From: Actinokineospora terrae
Lineage (GTDB): Bacteria > Actinomycetota > Actinomycetes > Mycobacteriales > Pseudonocardiaceae
Length of the DNA stretch: 64,000 nucleotides
Assembly: GCF_900111175.1 (NCBI RefSeq)
Contig: NZ_FOGI01000018.1
Location: forward strand, 28,625-92,624
Reading direction: 5' to 3'
Part shown: one piece after another, positions 44,322 to 52,452 of the stretch
How the letters are laid out: every line of letters begins with the position of its first letter
Position numbering within the stretch: the first letter of the stretch is position 1
Program-made: the position numbers and the translations under genes
The notes under the pieces: generated by a model
What the model saw: only the letters and a program-made list of their open reading frames with translations
Told to the model about the DNA's origin: nothing
Databases searched by the model: none

Positions 44322-45173
44322 GTGAGCACAGAACCGGTCGAGCTGGGGGGCCTGCCGGTCCCCAGGATGGACTTCGAGGAGTTCCTCGCCTTCGGGCGCG
44401 AGGCGCTGATCCGCGCCGACGTCCCGGTGGTCATCAACCTGCCGGAGGGCATCAGGGGCCTGGGCCGCGACGGCGTCGCCGAGCGCCTCGGCCAGATGCG
44501 GGTGACCCTGTTCACCGAGCCGAGCGACAAGCAGAACTCGAAGCGCTGGACCACCAAGGAGATCCAGCTCAGCGAGTTCTTCGCCGACGAGCGGTACCTG
44601 ACCGACCCGGGCACGTGGAACCGGATCGTGTCCAACATCCGCAACAACCCGGCCGACGTCAACGCCATCCTCGGCTTCGACGCCGAGGAGCTGTTCGACT
44701 ACCAGCGCTCGCTCAACGCCGCCAACCTGTGGATCAGCCACAAGGGCGTGTTCACCCAGAGCCACTTCGACGAGCTGGAGAACTTCAACATCGCGCTGCA
44801 GGGCCGCAAGCGGTTCGTGCTGGCCCCGCCCGGGTTCTGGGAGTACTACCCGCGCTCGATCCGGCAGGGCTTCGGCGACAAGTCGCAGGCGTTCGACTTC
44901 GACAACGTCGACCCGCGCCGCTTCCCCCGGCTGGTGGACAAGCTCGCCGAGCGCCGCGAGCTGATCCTGGAGCCGGGTCAGATGCTGTACCTGCCGCTGG
45001 GGTGGTGGCACCAGGCGGAGTCGCTGGAGGACATGAACATCAACATGAACTTCTGGCTCAAGGACACCAAGATCTTCCGCCGCCCGTACGTGCTCGGTGT
45101 CGCGCTCTACACGGCCGCGTTCCGCAAGCTCAAGGGCGTCTACAACTACCAGCCCGCCGAGAGCGCGTCATGA
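44322..45173 (+). CDS. JmjC/cupin-type Fe(II)/2-oxoglutarate oxygenase
   Basis: A 283-residue cupin-like (JmjC) protein. The iron facial triad is His148 and Asp150 in TQSHFDELENFN and His230 in LPLGWWHQAES, in the usual positions. PGQMLYLPLGWWH is the signature second half of the fold. It probably hydroxylates an amino acid or pathway intermediate. GTG 44322 is chosen for the GAGGG upstream; a GTG at 44310 overlapping the MFS stop is possible. It overlaps the next gene by four bases (ATGA). Confidence 0.87.
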   Translation: MSTEPVELGGLPVPRMDFEEFLAFGREALIRADVPVVINLPEGIRGLGRDGVAERLGQMRVTLFTEPSDKQNSKRWTTKEIQLSEFFADERYLTDPGTWNRIVSNIRNNPADVNAILGFDAEELFDYQRSLNAANLWISHKGVFTQSHFDELENFNIALQGRKRFVLAPPGFWEYYPRSIRQGFGDKSQAFDFDNVDPRRFPRLVDKLAERRELILEPGQMLYLPLGWWHQAESLEDMNINMNFWLKDTKIFRRPYVLGVALYTAAFRKLKGVYNYQPAESAS

Positions 45174-46426
45174 CCGACCTCAGCGATGTCGCCGCGCGCA
45201 AGGTGATCACCCCGACGCACCGCTACCGCAACAACGACAAGGCCGTAGGAGTCGGTAACGCCTTCTGGGACCGCTCGGAGCAAGAGGGTGTGGCCGGGAT
45301 CGTCGCCGAGTTGGACAACGGTGTCCTACGCACGGCGGACGGCCACGAGTTCGTCAACTTCACCTGCTGCTCTTACCTCGACCTCGACTCCCACACCGAC
45401 GTGATCGAGGGCGCCGTTACCGCGCTTCGCCGGTTCGGGGTGCTCGACCACTGCATCCCGCGTAGCCGCGTGCAGATCCCGGCACTGCTAGAGCTGGAGT
45501 CGTCGCTGGGTGAGCTGTGGGGCGGCGACGTCATCACCGCGATCTCCGCGGGCGTGGCCAGCGCGGGCCTCTTACCGCTCATCGCGTCCGGGCACCTGGG
45601 CAACGGGGTCAGACCGGTCATGGCATTCGACAAGAACTGCCACGTGTCGATGGCGGGCGCGAAGCCCTCTTGCGCTGACGAGACCGAGGTACTCACCGCG
45701 CCGCACCACGACGTCGACTACCTAGAGGACCTGTGCCGTCAGTACGAGCGGGTCTGCTACGTCGTCGACGGCGCTGACAGCCTTGGCGGGTACGCACCGG
45801 TGCAAGAGCTGGCGGTACTGCAAGACAAGTACGGCATGCTCGTCTACTACGACGACTCGCACTCCGTGTCCGCCTACGGCGAGCGCGGCATGGGCTACAT
45901 CCGCGCGCACAACCCGATCCGCGACGAACGCACCATCACCGTGGCGACGCTGAACAAGGCGTTCGGTACTAGTGGCGCGGCGATCGTGCTCGACGGCTAT
46001 GGCAAGCACGCGCATAGAGTGATCGAGCGGTTCGCGGGCGCGTTGTGCTACTCGCAGCCGATGAACACCGCCGCCGTCGGAGCCTCGCTGGCCTCCGCCG
46101 AGATCCACCGCGGCCCGGAACTGATCGCGCTGCAGGACCGGCTCAACACCAACATCGCCCTGTTCGACTCGCTGATCAGCACCGAGCAGGCCGGGACCAG
46201 CTACCCGATCCGGGTCGTGCCGATGCCCGACGACGCGGTGATCGACGCGGGCCGCACGGTCTACGAGGCCGGGTTCTACGTCTCGCCGGTGTTCTTCCCG
46301 ATCGTCGCGCGCGGTACCGCCGGTCTGCGGGTCATGCTGCGCGCGGGCCAGACCGAGGCGCAGATCCGGCGGCTGGGCGAGGTGCTGGTCGAGGTGGGTG
46401 CCCCAGCGGCAGAGGTGTCCCCGTGA
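45170..46426 (+). CDS. PLP-dependent alpha-oxoamine synthase
   Basis: A 418-residue member of the AONS/KBL/ALAS fold-type I family, which condenses an amino acid with an acyl-CoA while losing CO2. The PLP lysine is Lys263 in TLNKAFGTSGAA, and the Asp-His pair is in YYDDSHSVSAYGERG (Asp228/229, His231). Leucine codon 135 (45572-45574) is TTA, and the first two thirds use more non-G/C third positions than neighbours, hinting at recombination or transfer. It is coupled to both neighbours. Confidence 0.9.
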   Translation: MTDLSDVAARKVITPTHRYRNNDKAVGVGNAFWDRSEQEGVAGIVAELDNGVLRTADGHEFVNFTCCSYLDLDSHTDVIEGAVTALRRFGVLDHCIPRSRVQIPALLELESSLGELWGGDVITAISAGVASAGLLPLIASGHLGNGVRPVMAFDKNCHVSMAGAKPSCADETEVLTAPHHDVDYLEDLCRQYERVCYVVDGADSLGGYAPVQELAVLQDKYGMLVYYDDSHSVSAYGERGMGYIRAHNPIRDERTITVATLNKAFGTSGAAIVLDGYGKHAHRVIERFAGALCYSQPMNTAAVGASLASAEIHRGPELIALQDRLNTNIALFDSLISTEQAGTSYPIRVVPMPDDAVIDAGRTVYEAGFYVSPVFFPIVARGTAGLRVMLRAGQTEAQIRRLGEVLVEVGAPAAEVSP

Positions 46427-47286
46427 CTGCCCGGGCCATCCCGCGCAGCATCCTCTACACCCCCGCGCTGTCGCTGGAGCGGGTGGTCAAGGCGTGGTCC
46501 TACGACGCGGACGTGCACCTGATCGACCTGGAGGACGCGGTCCCGCCGCAGGAGAAGGCGTCGGCCAGGGTGGTGTGCCGGGCGGCGCTGGAGCAGGCGC
46601 CGCGCCCGGAGAACACCGCGGTGCGGGTCAACCAGCTCGGCACGCTCGCCGCCGTGCACGACCTGGTCCTGCTCGCCGAGTCGCCGGTCAAGCCCGGGTT
46701 CGTCGTGATGACCATGGTCGAGTCGGCGGTCGAGGTGGCCCTGCTGCGGTCCACGCTGGCCGAGGCGGGCGCTCACCCGCAGGTCTACGTCACGGTCGAG
46801 ACGGTCGCGGCGCTGCGGGCCATGGACGCGATCGCGGCGGCAGCGGACGGGCTGGTGCTCGGCTCCGCCGACCTGGCCGCGACGCTCGGCGTGCCGATCA
46901 CCTGGGCCGGGCTGCTCGCCGCGCGCCAGGAGATGGCGCTGGCCTGCGCCCGGCACGGCAGCGGCTGCGTGGACACGGCCAACTTCCGCCTCGGTGAGCC
47001 CGACGTGCTCGCCGAGGAGATCGCCCGCGTCGGTGAGCTGGGCTTCCACGGCAAGGCGACCGTGCACCCCAGCGAGCTGGACGCGATCAACACCGCGCTG
47101 CGGCCCGACCCGGAGCAGGTGCGGGCCGCGCGCCGGGTCACCGACGCGGTCAACGCCGCCGAGGGCGGTATCGCCGTGCTGGACGGGAACATGGTCGGCC
47201 CCCCGTTCGCGCGCCTGGCCCGCGCCACCGTCGCGCTGGGCGACGCCTGGTCCGAGCGGTTCGGCCGGAACGGAGGGACACCATGA
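46423..47286 (+). CDS. HpcH/HpaI (CitE-type) CoA-ester lyase
   Basis: A 287-residue TIM-barrel aldolase/lyase: RSILYTPALSLERVVKAWSY, DVHLIDLEDAVPPQEK with the metal Asp/Glu, TVETVAALRAM with the metal Glu, and FHGKATVHPSEL near the C-terminus. This matches malyl-, methylmalyl- or citramalyl-CoA lyases. Its GTG overlaps the previous stop (GTGA). With the MaoC gene it could form or cleave a hydroxyacyl-CoA. Confidence 0.9.
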   Translation: MTARAIPRSILYTPALSLERVVKAWSYDADVHLIDLEDAVPPQEKASARVVCRAALEQAPRPENTAVRVNQLGTLAAVHDLVLLAESPVKPGFVVMTMVESAVEVALLRSTLAEAGAHPQVYVTVETVAALRAMDAIAAAADGLVLGSADLAATLGVPITWAGLLAARQEMALACARHGSGCVDTANFRLGEPDVLAEEIARVGELGFHGKATVHPSELDAINTALRPDPEQVRAARRVTDAVNAAEGGIAVLDGNMVGPPFARLARATVALGDAWSERFGRNGGTP

Positions 47287-48194
47287 CCGTCTCCGAGCTC
47301 GGGCTGGCGGGTCGCATCAGGGTGGGGGTGATCGGCACCGGTGCGATCGGGCAGGACCTGGTCAGCAAGCTGCACCGCTCCCCCGTGCTGGAGTGCGCGC
47401 TCGTCATCGGCCGCAACGCCGCGTCCGAGGGTTTGGCGTACGCGGCGCGGTTGGGGTACCCGGTCAGCGACGGCGGCATCGATGCGGTGCTGGCGGCCGA
47501 CCGGCCGTTCGACGTGCTGTTCGACGCCACCAGTGCCGCCGCACACGCAGAGCACTGGCGGCTGCTGGCGGACGTGCCGACGCTGCTGGTCGACCTGACG
47601 CCGAGCAAGATCGGGCAGATGGTCGTGCCGACGGTGACCGGCGTGGGTGGGGTGACCGGCCGGGACGTGAGCCTGATCAGCTGCGGCGGCCAGGCGTCCA
47701 TCCCGGTCGCGCACGCGCTGGCCGAGCGGTTCGCGGTCGACTACATCGAGGTCGTGTCCACAGTGGCCAGCACGATCGCGGGCCGAGCGACGCGGCTCAA
47801 CCTCGACGAGTACGTGGCCACGACCCAGCACGCGGTCACCACGTTCACCGACGTCGCCGAGACCAAGGCGATCCTCAACATCAGCCCGGCGGTGCCGCCC
47901 GCGACGTTCCGCACCGCGGTGCACGCGGTGATCCCCGGGGCGGACGTGGCCGGGGTGCGGGCCGTGGTGGACGAGGTCGCCGCGCGGGTGCGGGCGTTCG
48001 CGCCCGGGTACCGGGTGACAGCGTGCTCGGTGGCGGGCGAGCGGGTCGTGGTGTCGGTGGAGGTCACCGCGACCAGCGACGTGCTGCCGCCGTACGCGGG
48101 CAACCTCGACATCATCAACTCGGCCGCCATCCTGGTCGCCGAGCAACACGCGGCCCGGCTGAGCCCGGCCGCGGGAACAGGGGCCCGGGCATGA
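47283..48194 (+). CDS. Acylating aldehyde dehydrogenase (MhpF/DmpF/NikA-like)
   Basis: A 303-residue CoA-acylating NAD-dependent aldehyde dehydrogenase. The NAD motif VGVIGTGAIG is at residues 14-23, and the catalytic Cys134 is in LISCGGQASIP. The normal catabolic role is acetaldehyde to acetyl-CoA; in nikkomycin biosynthesis the NikA homologue works with an aldolase on an aromatic CoA ester. The context here favours the biosynthetic direction. ATG overlap with the previous stop. Confidence 0.92.
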   Translation: MTVSELGLAGRIRVGVIGTGAIGQDLVSKLHRSPVLECALVIGRNAASEGLAYAARLGYPVSDGGIDAVLAADRPFDVLFDATSAAAHAEHWRLLADVPTLLVDLTPSKIGQMVVPTVTGVGGVTGRDVSLISCGGQASIPVAHALAERFAVDYIEVVSTVASTIAGRATRLNLDEYVATTQHAVTTFTDVAETKAILNISPAVPPATFRTAVHAVIPGADVAGVRAVVDEVAARVRAFAPGYRVTACSVAGERVVVSVEVTATSDVLPPYAGNLDIINSAAILVAEQHAARLSPAAGTGARA

Positions 48195-49195
48195 CACCGG
48201 TGGTGGTCCACGACCCGACGTTGCGCGACGGCCAGCACGCGGTGCGCCACCAGCTCGGGGTCGCCGCACTGCGCGGGTACGCCGAGGCCGCGGACGCCGC
48301 CGGGGTACCTGTTGTGGAGGTCGGGCACGGCAACGGCCTCGGTGCGTCGTCCATGCAGGTCGGGCGCGCGGCGGTCAGCGACGACCTCATGTTGTCGACG
48401 GTGCGGGAGGCGTTGCGCCGCAGCAAGATGGGCGTGTTCATGTTGCCCGGCTGGGGCACGTCGAGCGATCTGCGCAAGGCTATTGCGCACGGGGCGGACG
48501 TCATCCGCATCGGTGTCCACTGCACGGAGACCTCGCTGGCCGAACGGCACCTGGGCTGGCTCGCCGAGCAGGGCGCCGAGGGGCACTGCGTGCTGATGAT
48601 GAGCCACATGGCCTCCGCGGCCGAGCTGGCATCGCACGCCGCCGCCGCGGTGGGCTACGGTGCTCGCGCGGTCGGGTTGATGGACTCGGCGGGGTTCTTC
48701 CTGCCACAGGACGTGACCTCGCGCATCGGTGCGATCGTGGCGGCTGTCGACGTGCCGGTGATCTTCCACGGTCACAACAACCTGGGCATGGCGGTCGCGA
48801 ACTCGGTGGCCGCGGCGCAGGCCGGGGCGCGGATCATCGACGGGTGCGCGCGGGGGTTCGGTGCGGGCGCGGGCAACACGCAGCTCGAGGTGCTGGTGCC
48901 GGTGCTGGAGCGGACCGGGTTCAGCACCGGGATCGACCTCTACGGCCTGCTGGACGCGGCCGACTTCGCCGAACGCGAACTGATGCCCGCCCCGCCGACC
49001 ACCGGCACCCTCAGCATCGTCAGCGGTCTGGCGGGCGTCTTCTCCGGCTTCAAACACCAGGTCCTCGACGCCTCGACCCGAGCAGGAGTCGACCCCCGCG
49101 ACGTCTTCTTCGAACTCGGCCGCCGCCAAGCCATCGCAGGCCAGGAAGACCTCATCGTCGACGTGGTCGCCGAACTGGGCCGGACCGCGGTCTGA
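48191..49195 (+). CDS. 4-Hydroxy-2-oxoacid aldolase (MhpE/DmpG/NikB-like)
   Basis: A 334-residue HMGL-like TIM-barrel aldolase with HDPTLRDGQHAVRHQ at the N-terminus (metal Asp and catalytic Arg region), VGLMDSAG and the metal histidines in FHGHNNLGMA. A DmpG communication domain follows (TLSIVSGLAGVFSGFKHQVL). It adds an aldehyde to pyruvate or a homologue, channelled from the preceding dehydrogenase. ATGA overlap links the two. Confidence 0.92.
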   Translation: MTPVVVHDPTLRDGQHAVRHQLGVAALRGYAEAADAAGVPVVEVGHGNGLGASSMQVGRAAVSDDLMLSTVREALRRSKMGVFMLPGWGTSSDLRKAIAHGADVIRIGVHCTETSLAERHLGWLAEQGAEGHCVLMMSHMASAAELASHAAAAVGYGARAVGLMDSAGFFLPQDVTSRIGAIVAAVDVPVIFHGHNNLGMAVANSVAAAQAGARIIDGCARGFGAGAGNTQLEVLVPVLERTGFSTGIDLYGLLDAADFAERELMPAPPTTGTLSIVSGLAGVFSGFKHQVLDASTRAGVDPRDVFFELGRRQAIAGQEDLIVDVVAELGRTAV

Positions 49196-49537
49196 TGCGG
49201 CCCCTCTCGCACCACACAGCCCCCTTAACGCCGATCCGGCCCCCAACCCCACCCAGACCCCTTACACCACAACAACCTCTTACCCCACCGAACCCGCTTC
49301 GCGCGCGCAGTCCCGACCCTGCCCAGCCCCCACCCACTCCGGGGGGCGTCCCAGTGCCAGTCTATCGGCACCCCCCGACAGTCGATCTTGAAAATAGCCC
49401 CGACAAGATCCAGATGTGGACAACTTCTGTCGCTGGACCGGGTGAAAGTCGGCAGGGGTCGGATGGTGACGCGCCTGGTCGGCAGGGGTGGACGGCCGTG
49501 AGACAGGGGAAGTCGTGAGCAAGGGCGAGGTGGGTTG
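49196..49537. terminator. Intergenic region with a compound terminator hairpin
   Basis: CGGGGGG (49340-49346) pairs with CCCCCCG (49371-49377), enclosing TGCC/GGCA (49355-49358/49367-49370). It probably ends the aldolase operon. The rest, including a lower-GC stretch at 49385-49440 that may hold the promoter of the next gene, has no coding frame. Confidence 0.55.
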
Positions 49538-50461
49538 ATGCGGGTCATCGGGGCGGCGGAGATGGTCGGGGTTGAGGTGCGGGTGGTCGACGCGCTGGCG
49601 GAGGTGTTTGGGGATCTCGCGGCGGGGAGGGTCACGTCTCCGCCGCGGACGGTTGTGGGGCACGGGGCGGATCGGCAGTTGTTGGCGGGGACGGCGATCT
49701 GGGAGCGGCGGGGGGTGGGGAGCGTCAAGATCACCACGTTGACGCCCGACAACCCCGGGCGCGGGCTGCCGTTGATCCACGGGGTGGTCGTGGTGACCGA
49801 CCTGGTGACCGGGCAGGTGACCGCGCTGCTGGACGGAGCCGAGTTGACCGCCGTGCGCACGGGCGCCGTGGCGGCGTTGGCTACCAGGCTGTGCGCGCCC
49901 GCCGACGCCGAGGACCTGGCGATCATCGGCGCGGGCGTGCAGGGGCGGGCACTGGTGCGAGCCGTGTCCGCGGTGCGGCCGATCCGGTCGGTGCGGGTGT
50001 TCTCGCGGACCCGGGCGAAGACCGAGGAGTTCGCGGACTGGGTGCGGGCCGAGTTCGGGCACCGCGTCGAGGTCCACGACACCGCCGAGGCCGCCGTGGC
50101 CGATGCCGCGGTGATCTGCACGGCGACCTCGACCAGTGGCGCCGATCCGGTGGTGCGGGCCGAGTGGATCGCCCCGGGCGCGCACGTCAACATCATCGGC
50201 GGGACCGACGAGGAGGCCATCGAGGTCGGTCCGGCGTTGCTGGGCACCGCGCTGGTCGTCGTCGAGGAGCGGGACGCCGCGCTGGAGGACGCCGGGGAGG
50301 TGCGGGCCGCGATCGGGGCCGGTCTGATCGAGCCGGGTGACCTGGTGGAACTGGGCGCCCTCGTCACCGGCGGCCATGTCCCGGACGGCCGGACGACGGT
50401 GTTCCGCGGCGTCGGCATGGCCATCGAGGACACCGCCGCCGCGGCCGCCCTGACGTGCTAG
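49538..50461 (+). CDS. Ornithine cyclodeaminase/mu-crystallin family protein
   Basis: A 307-residue NAD(P)-binding protein with LAIIGAGVQGRALVRA, VKITTLTPDNPGRGLPLIHG and TAVRTGAVAALAT. Members deaminate ornithine to proline, or reduce cyclic imines and N-substituted imino acids. In biosynthetic loci they often form or reduce imines from ketoacids. The ATG at 49538 follows GAGGTGG. Its stop overlaps the MaoC stop on the other strand (CTAG). Confidence 0.9.
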   Translation: MRVIGAAEMVGVEVRVVDALAEVFGDLAAGRVTSPPRTVVGHGADRQLLAGTAIWERRGVGSVKITTLTPDNPGRGLPLIHGVVVVTDLVTGQVTALLDGAELTAVRTGAVAALATRLCAPADAEDLAIIGAGVQGRALVRAVSAVRPIRSVRVFSRTRAKTEEFADWVRAEFGHRVEVHDTAEAAVADAAVICTATSTSGADPVVRAEWIAPGAHVNIIGGTDEEAIEVGPALLGTALVVVEERDAALEDAGEVRAAIGAGLIEPGDLVELGALVTGGHVPDGRTTVFRGVGMAIEDTAAAAALTC

Positions 50462-50949
50462 CCCTGCTCGCGGCAGCGGACCAGGAAGGACCGCTCGAAG
50501 GTGATCACCGTCTCGCCGGTGGACTTGGTGCCGGTGGTCTCGACGGTGATGATCCCGTTGCCCGGCCGGGACTTCGACAGCCGCTTGGCCAGGATCCGGC
50601 TGGTGGCGTAGAGGGTGTCGCCGACGAACACCGGGTCCTTGAGCCGCACCTTGTCCCAGCCCAGGTTCGCCACCGCCCGCGCGGACAGCGCCTGCACGGT
50701 CATCCCGCCGACCAGGCACAGGGTGATGCCGCTGTTGACCAGCACCTGCCCGTACTCGGCCTTCGCACCGTAGGCGGTGTCGAAGTGCAACGGGTGCTGG
50801 TTCATGGTGAGCAGCGTCAGCCAGGTGTTGTCGGTCTCGGAGATGGTGCGCCCGGGCCAGTGCCGGATCACCATGCCCGCGGTGAAGTCCTCGTAGTCGC
50901 CGCCGTGCTCCTCGACGAACTCGTTGTCCCCCACCTGGCGCAGCGTCAT
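50458..50949 (-). CDS. MaoC-type enoyl-CoA hydratase
   Basis: A 163-residue hot-dog-fold hydratase. The catalytic Asp-His pair is in WLTLLTMNQHPLHFDTAYG, and FVGDTLYATSRIL is conserved. The layout resembles mesaconyl-CoA hydratase-like proteins, which pair chemically with methylmalyl-CoA lyases such as the CitE-type enzyme nearby. It is the only gene of the locus on the minus strand. Confidence 0.88.
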   Translation of the reverse strand: MTLRQVGDNEFVEEHGGDYEDFTAGMVIRHWPGRTISETDNTWLTLLTMNQHPLHFDTAYGAKAEYGQVLVNSGITLCLVGGMTVQALSARAVANLGWDKVRLKDPVFVGDTLYATSRILAKRLSKSRPGNGIITVETTGTKSTGETVITFERSFLVRCREQG

Positions 50950-51023
50950 CGGTCTCCCTCTCGTCGGTTGCCAGAACCGTACCCCGCCGCCCTTAGTCCA
51001 CAGTAGACCCCGAAGGAATCCCG

Positions 51024-52358
51024 ATGTCCGGTAACCACCCGTGGTTCGGCGACCACCTCATCGCCCCGGCCGCCGCGCCCGCGACCATCCGCGACATGCT
51101 GCGGCACGAGATCCGCGACACCGGTTGGCCCTACCAGCCGCTGATGCCCGCCGCTCCCCTAGCCCTGCCGCGCGCGTCTTACGCCGAGCTCTACCGGGCA
51201 ACGGTGGCGCTGATGGACCTGGTGCGTCGGGTAGCGCTAGAGACAGCGGACACGACGGCCGGTCGGTTAGCGGCTTACGGTATGCCCGACAGTGAGAACC
51301 AACTGTTCGTCGCGGACCAGTTCATCGAGGAGCGGTACGCGGACTGCGTGGTCCGGCCGGACGTGGTGATCGGGCCGGAAGGGCCGCGGTTCCTGGAGTT
51401 CAACGTCAGCGGCGCGCTGGGTGGCCCGGTCGAGACGCACAGCAGGCTGCTGGTGTGGCGGGCGCTGCACGGTGACGCCGACGGTCGGGTGCCGTTCGGG
51501 TTCCACTCGCCGTTCGCGGTGCGGGCGCGGATGTTCCAGGACCTGGCAGCCGAGTTGGGGGTGGCGCCGCGGGTCGCGTTGGTGGGTAGCGCGCTCGACC
51601 AGGGCATCGAGTCGACCCGGTACTTCGACATCGAGGCCGACTACTACGCGGCCCACGGTCTGCGCGCGCGGTTCTTCTCGCCAGAGGACCTGCACGAGGC
51701 GTGGGACTGCCCTGAGGCTCTTAGGTATCCGTTGGGGCTGCGCAACTTCACCATCCCGGACTGGGACGAGCTGGGCATCGACACCGCGCCGGTCCAGGCG
51801 GCGTTGGACAACGACGTGCTGCTGGTGGGCACGCAGACCTCGACGTTCCTGGCCAGCAAGCTGACCATGGGGCTGCTGTCGGAGGGTCGGCCGTGGATGA
51901 GCGCGGCCGAGCGGGCGCTGGTGGCGCGGTACCTGCCGTGGACGCGGGTGCTGTCGGACCGCAAGACCGCGGTGGAGGACCGGCCGGTGGACCTGGTGCG
52001 GTACGCGGTGGACAACCGGGAGCGGTTGGTGCTGAAGGAAGGGCTGGGGATGAGCGGCAGGCAGGTGCTCATCGGCTCGACCACCGATGCCGCCGAGTGG
52101 GAGACCGCCGTCGTCACCGCCGCCGCCACGGGCACCAGCATCGTCCAGGAGTTCATCACCCCCGCCACCTGCCGCACGACCCTGATCAGCGACGACGCCG
52201 ACACCCCGCACGAGGTCGACATCGCCCCCGTCCTCGGCCCCCTCCTCTTCGGCGGCCGCCCCGCGGGCATCTTCACCCGCTTCTTCGCCGACGGCCGAGC
52301 AGGCATCGTCAGCGTCATGGGCAACAAAGCCGCCGACAACTGCGTGGTCTGGGTCTGA
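51024..52358 (+). CDS. ATP-grasp-like ligase (circularly permuted type)
   Basis: A 444-residue protein with features of circularly permuted ATP-grasp enzymes: ENQLFVADQFIEERYADCV, RFLEFNVSGALGGPVETHSRLL, VLSDRKTAVED, LVLKEGLGMSGRQVLIGS and GTSIVQEFI. The last residues, GNKAADNCVVWV, are highly conserved in this group. It probably joins a carboxylate to an amine using ATP, so it may assemble the final amide of the pathway. Leucine codon 82 (51267-51269) is TTA, in a patch of atypical codons from 51160 to 51290. Confidence 0.75.
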   Translation: MSGNHPWFGDHLIAPAAAPATIRDMLRHEIRDTGWPYQPLMPAAPLALPRASYAELYRATVALMDLVRRVALETADTTAGRLAAYGMPDSENQLFVADQFIEERYADCVVRPDVVIGPEGPRFLEFNVSGALGGPVETHSRLLVWRALHGDADGRVPFGFHSPFAVRARMFQDLAAELGVAPRVALVGSALDQGIESTRYFDIEADYYAAHGLRARFFSPEDLHEAWDCPEALRYPLGLRNFTIPDWDELGIDTAPVQAALDNDVLLVGTQTSTFLASKLTMGLLSEGRPWMSAAERALVARYLPWTRVLSDRKTAVEDRPVDLVRYAVDNRERLVLKEGLGMSGRQVLIGSTTDAAEWETAVVTAAATGTSIVQEFITPATCRTTLISDDADTPHEVDIAPVLGPLLFGGRPAGIFTRFFADGRAGIVSVMGNKAADNCVVWV

Positions 52359-52452
52359 TCTCAGCAGGCGGGGATCTGACCGTGGCGACCGATAGGCGAA
52401 ACGGAACACTGGACCAGGCCCAGACGGACCCCTAGGGGCGTAGGCCGAACGA

